Shown here piece after piece: positions 11,700-22,799 of a stretch of DNA of 64,000 nucleotides; positions within the stretch are counted from its first letter, which is position 1, and each line of letters opens with the position of its first letter. The notes under the pieces were generated by a model, which did not search any database, was not told the origin of the DNA, and saw nothing but the letters and a program-made list of their open reading frames with translations. This DNA is from Pyxicephalus adspersus (Eukaryota > Chordata > Amphibia > Anura > Pyxicephalidae), in assembly GCF_032062135.1 (NCBI RefSeq), contig NC_092862.1, forward strand, positions 93,280,426-93,344,425. The letters run 5' to 3'. Made by a program: the position numbers and the translations under genes.

Positions 11700-13330
11700 G
11701 GGTTGGTCTTCAACTTTTGCCTTTGTACAATTGGTCACGGAAGCAATAGGATGACTAAATATGAATGTAATATTTCTCGCCAGCATCAACAAGCAATTAC
11801 CTCCCTGCAAAGAAATACTCAAATTGTCATTAAGCCCTCAAAAGACAAAAGGGTATTTGTAGTAGTTCAAAACAGAAAGGATTACAAGTTAATGTGTTTA
11901 AATAGAGTGTGGTATAGAGTGATCCCTGAATGTCAGGTTGCAATATACTATCAGGAATACTACTCCCTAATTGCAAAAGCCAAAAATGAGAATATAGATG
12001 ATGATAAAGTATACAATGCGCTAAACATTAAGCATCCTATATTGGCCACCTTTTATGCTCTACTGAAGGTACATAAATGCATTTTAAAATCACTGGGCCG
12101 TCCAAACGTGTCAGGAATCGGTAGCATAGCATAGTAGTAGTAGTAGTAGTATAGCAGAAGCCAGCCACTTGGTTGATCAAGTTCTAAGACCACTTGTGCT
12201 GGGATTACCCTCCTACCTTAAGGACACCTTGGATGTTGTCAGAGTAATTGAGGAAATGAGTATACCTGATGGAATTATTCTTGTAACTGTAGATGTGGAA
12301 ACTTTATATTCGAGTATCCCACATGATTTGGGTACAACCGTGATCAGTAAATTTCTCTCTGAAACCAGTAATATTCGCCAAAGAGAAAATTACTTTGTCA
12401 TCTCTCTGTTGAAATATATATTGACTTCGAACATCTTCCTTTTTGATAGGCAGATCTACTTCCAGAAACAGGGGGTAGCAATGGGGACACAATGTGCCCC
12501 CACATACGCCAATCTGTACCTGGGGAGGATGGGAGAGGGACCTGTTCTCAGATGAATCATTGTCTAGGTACATGCGCCACATCCTATTGTGGTGCAGGTA
12601 CATAGAAGATATTCTGCTAATTTGGAATGGATCGCAACAATTATTGCAATAATTTTTTCAGAAAATACAAACGAACACATACAATCTAAAGTTCACGTGT
12701 CAGTGGCGTACATTACCCATACCTTTCCTTGACCTAGAAGTAGGCATAAACTCTGAGGGCGTTCTTACATCGAACCTATACAGGAAGCCTACGGCAGGAA
12801 TTACGATATTGGAGGCAACAAGTGCGCACCCAGCACCCTAAAAAAAAGTATCCCTTACTCGCAATATTTGCGGTTGAAAAGAAATAGTTCTAATCCTATG
12901 GATTTTGAGAAAGCAGCTGGTGAACTAAGGAGGAGATGGCTGAATAGGGGGATATAGTAAAACTACCCTCAGGAAGGCATACAACAAAGCTAGAATACAG
13001 CAGCGTATAGATTTGATTTTCAAAGAGAATGTCCCGCCACCTAAAAAATCTGAAGTACCAGAATTATCACAAGGTTCTCATCTCAACAACATATATTCAG
13101 AAACATCTGTGAGCAATTCTGGCCTATATTACAGTCTGACCCTAGAATAAGCAAAAATATAGGGAGAAACCCAAATCTGGTCTTTAAGAAATCCACTTAT
13201 ATAAGTGATAGACAACTCCACAGCCACTTGAATCAATCGAAAGAAGTAGCAATTTAGAAATCCGAGATAAGAACAGTGTCATGTGGTCTTTGTAACCCTT
13301 TTTTTTTTAGTGTCTAAAGAAAAAGAATTA
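11700..13330 (+). pseudogene. Penelope-like element reverse transcriptase, broken
   Basis: Two open pieces (11697-12131 and 12169-12555) plus further frames give PLE protein order. Seen in turn: NTQIVIKPSKDKRVFVVV, LATFYALLKVHK, GRPNVSGIGS, LVDQVLRPLVLGLPSYLKD, VTVDVETLYSSIPHDLG, QKQGVAMGTQCAPTYANLYL, then in another frame WCRYIEDILLIW (12590-12625), FLDLEVGI, NLYRKPTAGITILEATSAHP and KKSTYISDRQLHSHLNQS near 13190. The RT catalytic box is YIED rather than YIDD. A 25-nt (TAG)n insertion at 12132-12156 shifts frame inside the GSIAEAS segment; other shifts lie at about 12525 and beyond 12830. The GIY-YIG endonuclease is not recognisable: after VSCGLCNPFF near 13290 the similarity ends. Confidence 0.85.
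12132..12156 (+). repeat. (TAG)n insertion inside the PLE coding region
   Basis: Twenty-five extra bases, TAG repeated then TATAGCA, sit between AGCATAGCA and GAAGCC. Removing them restores the expected GSIAEAS reading of this family. The trailing ATAGCA duplicates the bases just before the insertion. Confidence 0.7.
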
Positions 13331-13334
13331 CAGC

Positions 13335-14780
13335 TTAACTTTACATAAAGGTCCACTTTAATGAAAAACAGTTTTCTATATGCCTGGAGAAAATCAGAGC
13401 TACCTTAGCCCCTTAGCCAAGTGCCATAGGTGTTTTATGAGTATAGCAATAAAAGAGGTAGAATGCCACATAACATAATATTTATAAGTGGGCAGAAATT
13501 TTAACACTAGAGGCACTGCAGTTACTTTTTACAGTTTTTATCAGGTGCTCATCAAGATTAAGCATAGCTCATCCCTGCCTTCTTAGTTTTTTTTTTTGGG
13601 TAGACGCTAAATAAACTTACTGCCTTTGATTCCACATACCTTATTTCTCATTTCCATATAGAGAAAACCTTGAGTATTCCATAACTTTAGCACATTTGAG
13701 AGCAGTAATAAAAAAACGACTCTGATACAGCCCTAGTCTCAGACAGCCTCTTTTGGCCCTAATACAAAATCTCTTGCATATTTTTTTCCCATCACTCACT
13801 CAAGAACCATCAATACATATTACCTACAGACCATTTTAAGTTGAGCCCAATAAGTTTAATAATTTAGTGGCATTCCAATTTTTTCTGCTGCCATGGCTGA
13901 AAGACCTTGCTCCAGCTGAAATTAGATTGCATGCTACAGTTGGGCCTACACGGCATATATGTGTCAAGCATTTTTCTGAGCCTAATCTTTTGTCTGAACC
14001 AGGCTCTATGGGATGGAATATCCAGAGTAAAGGAAATGTTGGGTTCTACAGAAAGCAGGGAAGAACTCTATTCTTTTGCACTCCATTCCTCCTAGAAACT
14101 GTTTCCTGTGCCCCTTGACATTTGAGTATCTTTGTGTGGTCAGTGGGAAGGTTTGTCATACTCTCTTCTTTTACCTATTTGTCATACCGCTCTGACTATG
14201 TTCCTCAGTTTTTACATGCCTGGGAATCTGAGCTGGGAACTTAGTTTACTATGTTATAATGGAAGCAGTCCTCTATCAGTAGTAGATGGGAAGCAAGAGT
14301 TGGGCTGTAAGATAGTGTAAAAAAATCTACAATGCTTATGTGACTTTTCCAATACAAGTAGAGGAGATGTTAAACTTGTTACATTTTTTACATATTTGTA
14401 CACATACACATTTGTTACATATTTTCTTGTCTCCTTTGCTGTTGAGATAATTTGTTACATATCTGTTACATAATTTGAACATAGTCCAGACAATTACACA
14501 AACATTTTTCTGATTGCCATGTTCAAAATTACTTTGCATTTTTTTATTAGTACAAATAGCAAATTCTCAAGTTGTAAAAAAACTCTTTGCTCAAACACCT
14601 TGTCATTGCTAAACCCTGCATTTGTATCTGTTTTGGTGGAGATAAAACCCTCCTCTTATACAACCCTGGCTGTCTACAGACGAATAGACCCTCCCTCCTC
14701 TTTTCTCCAATACCTCCTCACCTACCACTTGCTTCTCCTATTACAGTTTTTTTTCTCCCTCCCACTTCCTTCTCTCCTCA
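13335..14780. other. no gene seen
   Basis: After the PLE similarity ends there is AT-rich sequence with short, unrecognised frames (for example 13867-14118 and 14519-14784) and recurring TTACATA words at 14375-14475. Confidence 0.5.
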
Positions 14781-14781
14781 T

Positions 14782-14783
<2 letters not shown>

Positions 14784-14827
<44 letters not shown>
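14784..14827. repeat. (TA)n microsatellite
   Basis: Pure AT/TA dinucleotide run of about 44 bases. Confidence 0.97.
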
Positions 14828-14828
<1 letters not shown>

Positions 14829-15013
14829 TTAATTCTTATTGGAGAAAGTGAATTTTTTGGAAAGAATTTAAACAAGAAGGCAGGGAAGTAAGGCCCAGTA
14901 ACAAAGCAAAACTAATCAGAAGGTTGCAAAAAAGAGCTCTAGGAATATTAAGCTTCAAATGTAACAAAAAAATTAAAATAAATATATTAATAATAAAATA
15001 AAAACAGGCTTAA

Positions 15014-15041
15014 AGCACAGTAGGCTGCACAGTGAGTGCCA
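15014..15041 (+). repeat. 28-nt direct repeat, first copy
   Basis: AGCACAGTAGGCTGCACAGT continuing GAGTGCCA, repeated with one change at 15837-15864. Flanks differ apart from a few bases (GCTTAA versus GCCTGG before it). Confidence 0.8.
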
Positions 15042-15836
15042 TATATATATTTAGACCAGAATATTAATCTTTAATCGTTTTTATATGTACAGTATATCAT
15101 ACCTTGGATTGTTTTAGGTTACCATGAATGATATGAAGTAGCATTTTGTGCTGCTTTGTCACAACCCCTTATGTAGCATTCCTAACTGTATTATTTAAAA
15201 CCATTTCAAATATATTAAAATATGTATCTTCACATATTGCATTTTAATTCATGCAGCTGGGCAATTAATATTCAGTTTTGGAATATCAGCTTTCTTTAGC
15301 GTTAAATTACGTACTATTGCATAAATTAACAGGTCATCTTTATACATGGTGCACCAAATTTTATTAGATTTTGTCATGTACATAACATTTTCCCTATTTA
15401 TCAGAATGATTCACTTACCTTTAATAAACAGCAGCAATAACAGCTGTTTGTGAAAAGTGATCAGCTCAAGTAAATTTCATGCTTTAGAGCTGTTATGACA
15501 GAAATTTATTTTGCAATATCCCGGCATGACTTTCATTTAGAGGGGGTCTTGTGTTGATTCACCTCTAGCACTGTGTGTGGGGGGGAAAACTGAACATTTA
15601 CATCAGTTTAGATTAAAGCTGAAGTGGAATGACATTACTGTATTTTCCATCCTCTATTAATTGTACGTTTGCTACCTCTTTGCTGTACTGTAATACATTA
15701 GAAAGTGGTGATGACTGGCGCCATGGTGGAAAATAAAGACCCTTCGCTGAGTCTGCAATGATGAACTTTACAGCTTAGCTGCGCAACGTGGGCACATCCA
15801 GTGCTCATTGTGTGTCTGTTGTCAAATCAGGCCTGG

Positions 15837-15864
15837 AGCACAGTAGGCTGCACAATGAGTGCCA
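15837..15864 (+). repeat. 28-nt direct repeat, second copy
   Basis: Same word as 15014-15041 with A for G in CACAATGAG. A partly inverted version (GTGCTCATTGTGTG) lies just upstream at about 15801-15814, hinting that this copy sits in a foldback element. Confidence 0.8.
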
Positions 15865-16359
15865 ATAGCTCCAATAGACTTTAACCCCAGTGCTTCTGGC
15901 TTTTGGAAACTAAAATGATTAGCTCCTGGACTTCCCTACCTGCTCCACAGGAGCATTCACTAGCAGAACACTGTAAACACAATCCTTCTGTAGAAAAGTT
16001 TATCACAGTACTTTCTATCAGTTTGGAGAATTGGACAGAGCTGATACTTATCCACTTATTCTCCATGCAGCAAGAGATCCCAGTTTACAGATTACTGCTA
16101 GTGCCATTTAAAACAGTCGGAGATCAAAACTTCCAGCAGCCAAAGTTCTAGGCTCCTGCAGGTGATGGACAGTCTAAAATCCCACAGAGGAAAGACATAG
16201 CAAATCAACTTCTTCCCCGAGTCTAACCCCAAAACTAGGAAAACCATTTCTTTGAAGAACTCCCATCACTGCTGCTCTTTCTTCTCAGTTGTGCTTACAG
16301 GACTCCCGATATGTTCATACCAAACCATTGTATAAACATCTCTGTTGAGATCTTGTTCT

Positions 16360-16794
16360 GCTTAAAGCGTACCTAAACTCAGAAATTGCACTTTACATAA
16401 ACGGGTAGACAACCAATTTATGTAAAGTAAAAATTCTGTTTTTTATTTTTTTTGAGTGCACCCTTTTTTTAAATAAAGTAGGGTGCAGCACTGCCCCTTA
16501 ATTCTCTCCCTGAATGGGAGAGCAAAGGTGCTCTTGGGTGCTTTTCACTCAAACAGAAAAATTTGCCGATTTCACGCGTGCACAGTGGGATCGGCAAATT
16601 TTTTTTTCAAAGGATGAAGAACCAGCTAGAAGAGCAGAAAATGGCGGCGCTCGGAGTGCTGGCTCCAGGGCGAATGTCCGGACGACGCGGGACCTGGTGG
16701 ACGACACCCCCAGAGCAATCGAACTGCCCTGCAGGTTTGAAGGTAGGTGTTTTTTTGTTTTTTTTGCCATTTTCAGTTTAGTTTCTCTTTAAAC
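16360..16794. mobile_element. MITE with TTTAAAG-type termini
   Basis: The left end GCTTAAAGCGTACCTAAACTC and the right end TTCAGTTTAGTTTCTCTTTAAAC are imperfect inverted repeats. Internally there is a 14-bp perfect inverted repeat (16557-16570 and 16590-16603, arms AAAAATTTGCCGAT) and a 7-bp hairpin CTCTCCC/GGGAGAG (16504-16522). The block 16620-16740 is GC-rich, unlike its flanks. Overlapping short frames here are not coding. The superfamily is unclear. Confidence 0.65.
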
Positions 16795-17299
16795 AATAAC
16801 TTCTTTACAGACAATTCAGGAGTTTTTATTTATTCAAGTGGATAACCTCAACACAGTTTCATGCATTGTCACCAACAATTCAGAGAGAACAATTCAACAG
16901 AGCAGCAAAGTATTACTTAATGCAAATAGAGCAAGTATTACTAACTGCAAATAGAGCAGTACTGGAATTATTTTTCTGCATAGTGGAACTGGATCAGGTC
17001 TCCAATGACCAAATGCAATGTTCAAATCAAATAGAAAGTATTCAAATTTAACATATGGGTTAATTAATCAGATGTAACATTAAGATAAATAAAAATATAT
17101 TAAAACATATCTTTTTCCTGTTATTGCATAACTTAACATAACATTTACTTTTGCTGTGTGAACACAATGTCATTCAAAAGTTTAGTGTTCACAACAGGGT
17201 GAAAAATGTCCCCGTTGGGCTCTTGGGCATGCAATACCATATATATATATATATGTTGGTGTATATATTACCCTGCCTTTTTTTACTTAATGCTACCTG

Positions 17300-17540
17300 T
17301 ACAGTTCTTCAGATGCTGTCACAAGTTGGCCACCCAGATAGTGCTTCCTTGCCATCACTTAATCTTTTGACCCAACGATGCACTGTGATTCTTGTCAACA
17401 CAGTTATGATCATGAACAGCTTGCTCATGGCTGTAAAATTTCAATTTCGAGCAACACCTTCTGCCATCAGAAAAATCAATCACAGCACGCTGCTTGAATT
17501 AAACTCGCAAGGTTTCAGATTTTGGTTCTTTTTCACAAAG
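17300..17540 (-). pseudogene. mariner-like transposase N-terminal fragment
   Basis: The minus strand reads KQRAVIDFLMAEGVARN, an AMSKLF stretch, then ITVHRWVKRLSDGKEALSGW. This matches the tandem helix-turn-helix N-terminus of mariner transposases, where EQRAVI-FL, a TV-RWV-RF helix and a final SGRP are typical; here SGWP replaces SGRP. The DDE/D catalytic domain is absent and at least one stop interrupts the start. Sequence on either side (17540-17740) may be mariner 5' flank, but I cannot place the terminal repeat. The + strand frame 17151-17543 is its shadow. Confidence 0.6.
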
Positions 17541-17959
17541 TAAAAAACCAACCATTAACTGTACTGACCTGCCACCTACTGAGGTGATAGTAGAGAAACC
17601 TACACAAGGTGTCAGTACTTCTCACATATCTTCTGCTACGCATATGAAAGTGTGAAAGTAGAAGCATTATTTTTAATCTAGCCTTTGTACATCTGGTTCT
17701 TTCAGAGATTGATTTCCACTTAGCCAACCCAGGCAATGGTCAAGAATGGGAGGGCTACAGGGTCAGCACAGATTTACCCTGTGTATTATGTTGCTGGCTA
17801 AACAGCATGCATCTGTACTCATTGTTTTTTTTTTGCATACCCATATCAAATGGGCACACTATTTATTTGCCTCTCTGCCTCAACAAGAGGTCCTTAAGGG
17901 CAGTGCATGGAGAAAGTTATGGAGTGATTTGGAGCGCCATCTATGGTGTTAAGTCTCCT

Positions 17960-18470
17960 GAAATGGTTTAATTCATCAACAAGTGGATGGTAATTTGTGT
18001 GGGGAAATGAAAATATATTATCCTCATTTCATAAATCTTCATATGTAAAAAACACTTTGATGTATAGTTAAAACAGTTTGTCATGTCATGCTTTTATTGC
18101 TTATATGCTTTTCATTAGCAGGAAAAAAATTAGTTATGGAAATAAAAAGAATTTTTCTGAACAGGCATCTATCACATAGTTTACACTGAACTGGAAAAAA
18201 AAAATAGATCTGTTATTGTCAACAGTTTATAGTATGCAAGTGTTGAAATTAATATAATTCTTGAAAGTTGTTACAATTACTTATTTGGGTTTGGTAACTT
18301 TACAGCCAGTTAACCAGTGTTTAATTTACTAAATTAGGCTAATATAAAAATATAATAATTTTATCTAGTATATATCAAACTTCCTGCCTACTGATTGAAA
18401 TGTCCAGCAGAAAAAGAAAACTAGAACTCTTCTACTGTTTACAAAATGCTATAAATATTTTGTCCTTCTG
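17960..18470. other. no gene seen
   Basis: AT-rich sequence without a recognised feature. Confidence 0.5.
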
Positions 18471-18477
18471 AATCTTA

Positions 18478-18945
18478 CAGGGGAACTGAACTCTGAAAGA
18501 TGTGCCCAAAAAGGCAGGCAAGGGCTAGTCTTTGTTATTGTCTTTGGTCTTGCTTTGGCTGATTGTTCTATTACTGATTTACCATGCCTGCACTGTAGAG
18601 GAAGTCATGATGATAGAAAATAATGTCCTTGTTCTTTCACAGACTCTAGAAAGCGGAATAATAGGAAGCACAATAATGACATAATCAAATCTTTCTCCAA
18701 TTCTCCAGAGACTACCAATTGGAGGATGGAGTACTATAGGTCTCCCACTAAAGATTTGGTGCCATAAGATTGTAGGTACATAAGTGCCTAAGTACCGTCA
18801 GACTAGGAGTGCTGCAATTTGTGTATGAGAAATTCCAGATATAGATACATTCTTCAGAGTACTGCTTAGGCACAATCCACATTTTCAGATACTACCTATT
18901 ACAATACAAATGTTCACTTTTTGACTTCAGCTGTACTTTAAATTA
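18478..18945. mobile_element. possible MITE, TTTAAAG-type family
   Basis: The left part CAGGGGAACTGAACTCTG and the right part GACTTCAGCTGTACTTTAAA are roughly inverted, resembling the terminal motif of other elements here. No target duplication is clear. It could be a chance pairing. Confidence 0.35.
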
Positions 18946-19917
18946 ATACATCATACTATACTCAAACCATAAATTGTTATGTTATACTATTTCTAGGTAT
19001 AAAAAGAATGAATCTTTAAATGCCTGCACATACCTGCAGCAACCTTAAATCATAATTGGCAGACACATTGGGACAGGTGCTCACATTTTTTTGTGCAAAG
19101 TAAAGCTTCTGTGCTTAAGCTAAATGACAACGTACGTTGGTAGCATACATCTTTATTTGCAATAAATCTACAAAAACAAATAATTGCATGTAGCTGAACA
19201 AAAAATTCTCATATAATAAACAATTGCAGGTAAACAGGTAAAGCTGTTAGTCTGATTTTCTTTTAGAGTATCATAAATCATGGCTACCATCATTCCAATA
19301 TTGTTCTCCTTATAGGTGCAGTTGATGAGATATTGGTATATATCTCATTGAAATGCATGGATTCTGTCAACTAATTTCAGAATTGTGTTTCTAATTTTCA
19401 AAAGCATTAACGCTTGTTATGTTTTAAGCAGAAGTCAGGGGTGCATGTAAAGTTGCTAATAAATTTGTCACATATATTCTTGCTAAAAAGTGGTAAGATT
19501 ACTTGCTAATCATACAAAATAGAACCACTTCAACAGCTTTAAATGCAAGTTTCAGTGCTATCACCATTACCTGGTTGTCCGTAAAAACTGTGCTGCAAAA
19601 AAAAAAAACGGATCTCCTAATTATCTCTAAACAGTATAGGCAGGAAGACTCCAAAGCTCTTACAGTATTACACCAAGACCTGGACACTGATTTGCAGACT
19701 TGATTGTAAAGAATCACCAACCTCTTCTCTGATGGGGTAAAACCTCTGCTCTCTCTTTTTTTTGTCAACACACATGAATTGCTGAAGAATCTAATTGGCT
19801 CATATTGCTGGTCCCACCTCTCCCAAACTCCAACTATGCAAGATGGAAGCCCTTATCTAAATCAGTTGCATGATTAAAAAAGTCAGTGTCATTTTGTATA
19901 ATTTTAATGTTAAAAAG

Positions 19918-20220
19918 CAGGGGTTCCCATCCCCCAGTCCCCGTTTGACAGGTGGGCTAAGAGAGCACGGAGACCAGCGGCGGGCACACTGGCCAGAGCC
20001 ACAGACCATGTCTCCTGTAAGGATCGCAGGCTCAGGGCAATGAGCGGTTTTTGTCTCTGGACACAACTTACCCACTATCCAATTGCAGGCTCAGAGGGGG
20101 CTGGTTCTGGAACTATGACATCACTCAGGGGGAAGTTTCTTCCCCTTTGAGTGACACAGGACTTCATTAATAGTCTGTAAATTCAGTGGTCCCCAAGCTG
20201 CAAAATGTTTGGGACCACTG
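19918..20220. mobile_element. hAT-type MITE with 8-bp target duplication
   Basis: The termini are CAGGGGTTCCCA and TTTGGGACCACTG (imperfect inverted repeats of the CAGKGGTYCC type). They are flanked by TTAAAAAG (19910-19917) and TTAATAAG (20221-20228), an 8-bp target duplication with one change, as expected for hAT. The 3' end itself folds as CAGTGGTCCC/GGGACCACTG (20185-20220). The 303-bp interior is moderately GC-rich and non-coding. Confidence 0.85.
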
Positions 20221-20753
20221 TTAATAAGTACAGTATATTATTAAACTGCATTAATTGTTTCTTTTTATCTGCCTGGAGTTCAGCTTTAAAACCACAAAGT
20301 ACATTGTTATATGACTACTGTGAAATAATGCATTAATTCTCCTGGAATGGCCCTGTTGTTTGATATCGCCCTGTTGAAATATATCATTGTCTTTAATAGG
20401 TTTTGGACTTTTTGAGGCTGAATGACTAAACACAATGGCCTAGTTGTATGGAATTGTAATTTTGTTCCTAGTGAGAAAATTCTTTTCAATGTTATGTTCT
20501 TTCATGGAGCTGATTTATTAAGCTAAGAATTTTTTAGACACATTGATGAATCACCCTGTAAACATTCACATTTGAAGGGAATATTAGCACATTTTATCTA
20601 AAAGTAACGGACTTGGTATATCTCTTTAGGCTATGTAGGTACATTATGTTGATCCGACAGGTTGTAATAAAACTAACATTGTTGTTCCTTGAAATGAGCA
20701 AAGTTTTATCCAACATTTGTATTGTCTTACAAAACTTGTAATATAGACAAAAC

Positions 20754-20756
<3 letters not shown>

Positions 20757-20797
<41 letters not shown>
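20757..20797. repeat. (TA)n microsatellite
   Basis: TA dinucleotide run of about 40 bases. Confidence 0.95.
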
Positions 20798-20801
<4 letters not shown>

Positions 20802-21557
20802 TACGTATCATAACTTGAAATGCAAAAAAAAAGGAGGATGCCAGGTGGAATGAAATGTACCTGTCTTTGCCTAAAACAGCCAATTATGTGCAATAAAATA
20901 AAATTAATAATTTGAAGGATTTAAAACACAAGAGCTCTTAAGCTCACTTCACTCACTTCACTTGTTTAGTAAATCGCTGTGTTGGACAATGTCCAGGATT
21001 CATACACCCTTACATAGTAACATAGCTTGAACAAAAACACAGTATAAAGTTCAAACAAAAAAAAAAATAACATTAAGGAAGGAAAAAAACACCAATTCCT
21101 AATTATTTTACTTTCTGTTATCTTTAAATTGCCAGCATATTAATGCAAAGTGTACAATAAATAGGGGCTGATGACCAGTGTGCATAAACAACCAGTACAC
21201 ATTAAGACACAGGAGGAGAAAAGGGCCCTGGAAATTTGAGTTTGCAATGTCCCCTAAGGCAGTTGAATATTTTATTCATTAACATTCTATGCTGTTTTTT
21301 TTCTGATAAATTTTATTAGCCAGTTGTAGTTTGTGCATTTAGAAACAGATACAGCTTCAGTTAAAACAATCTACAGATTTAGGTAGAACTAGTTCCTATA
21401 GATGTCTATTTTGAAGCTTACTATAAAGAATATGTAGTGCTTAAATCTCTTTTCCAAAGGTGCATAGAGTATCTCCTTGTCATTGTGACCACACAAAAAA
21501 AAAAAATAAAAAAAAAAAAGGAAAAAAAAAAACAAAACAATATCACAACAAGCCATA

Positions 21558-21775
21558 TACTGTATTTTCCGGCGTATAAGGCGACTGGGCATATAAGACG
21601 ACCCCCCACTCTAACCAATCAGTTGGGGGTTTACGCCCAGTATTGTACTGTTCCTTCTGCCTGTCAGATCTCGCTATTGTGCGAGAACTGAGAGGCAGAA
21701 GGAACAGTACAGTACTAATTCTAAGGAATGAATGGGCGCGTTCCTTTAATGAATGGGCGTGTTCTAGTGGAGAGC
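21558..21775. repeat. 'CGGCGTATAAG' amphibian repeat with long hairpin
   Basis: Begins TGTATTTTCCGGCGTATAAG, then GACTGGGCATATAAGACGAC, a word I recall as common in amphibian genomes. It is followed by a strong hairpin (21639-21716): 29-nt arms with two mismatches (outer part AGTATTGTACTGTTCC) and an inner TCTCGC/GCGAGA pair. Two copies of AATGAATGGGCGYGTTC follow at 21727-21768. No transposase is seen. Confidence 0.65.
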
Positions 21776-22397
21776 TAATCCATTTTAAAAATATAAAATT
21801 ATTATATATAATTAACACGATGGACTCGTGTCCATGAATGAATTTTATTTTGCTTGAGGTAGACGTCAGGAAAAATAAAGAGTGATGATTATGAGTCATT
21901 TTACAACAGTAAAAAAAAAAAAGTAGGGTGGTTGTCACTAAGATAGGAAGACACAGGCAGCGATAACAGCTTTTCAATACTTACCTTTTTCTAACTTCAA
22001 ACAAAGAGTTTCCAAAAAAACTCAGAGTTTACATATCTGTAAGGATACCTTACATTTTTTTAAATTCAAACCTTTTCTCTTTTAGTTTTTGATAAAATAG
22101 GAAAGGTTTAGATCCCTGCCAATTTTTTATTCTTGTCTACATGTCTACCCCTTACTGGGGTATTGGCTTTTTTATTTGTCTTCGTGGTCATTGTCAAAAA
22201 GTGAGAAAATATAGGAATATCTATCATTTTGAGTTGTCATCAGAGTAGTAGGTGAAAATCTCCATTTTGGGATGGCAAAGCAAAAAATAAGTTCTGCCTA
22301 TAACTGCTTTCTATAGAAAAGTTGGGTTACTGCAACATGGGAGGCAGGAAGAATAATCATCTATCATCCTTAAGAAATAAAAATATCTGTCTGTTTC

Positions 22398-22405
<8 letters not shown>

Positions 22406-22439
<34 letters not shown>
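22406..22439. repeat. (TA)n microsatellite
   Basis: TA dinucleotide run of about 34 bases. Confidence 0.95.
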
Positions 22440-22444
<5 letters not shown>

Positions 22445-22690
22445 GCTGAACTTTCATTAAAATAAATAGGTAAATAAAGAACACTTAACTTTAGTTTTCA
22501 AAGTATGGCTGAAGCTGTTTGGCAAATAACACATATTTTCTATTTGATAGGATTTTGTAATAAGAATATTAAACACCAAAAATCTATACACAGTTCTTCT
22601 GCTGCATATTTGTGTAATTACATACTATGATGATTTTCCAACCACTTGGAGAGAAAAGACATAGTACATTTTGGGAAAGGTATTCTTCAA

Positions 22691-22727
22691 TCCCGACTCG
22701 TTTTGCAAGCGTGGCTACTTCAGGGGA
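22691..22727 (-). mobile_element. possible Penelope-like element terminal fragment
   Basis: The minus strand reads CCCTGAAGTAGCCACG and AAAACGAGTCGGG, resembling the CCTGAnGAAGCC...GAAACGCGTCGGG segment that I associate with frog Penelope-like termini. A similar word occurs at 42487-42522. No coding part adjoins. Confidence 0.4.
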
Positions 22728-22799
22728 GGTTGGGACAATTGGCTATACAACAAAATGTTAAATTTAAATATAGTTCAATGTCCAGACCATAAAGTGTGT

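Noticed and set aside
17151..17543. 130-codon + strand frame
   Set aside because: Antisense of the mariner fragment; the recognisable helix-turn-helix text is on the minus strand.
21437..21691. overlapping frames rich in Lys or Phe
   Set aside because: Produced by the poly-A/poly-T stretch at 21495-21535.
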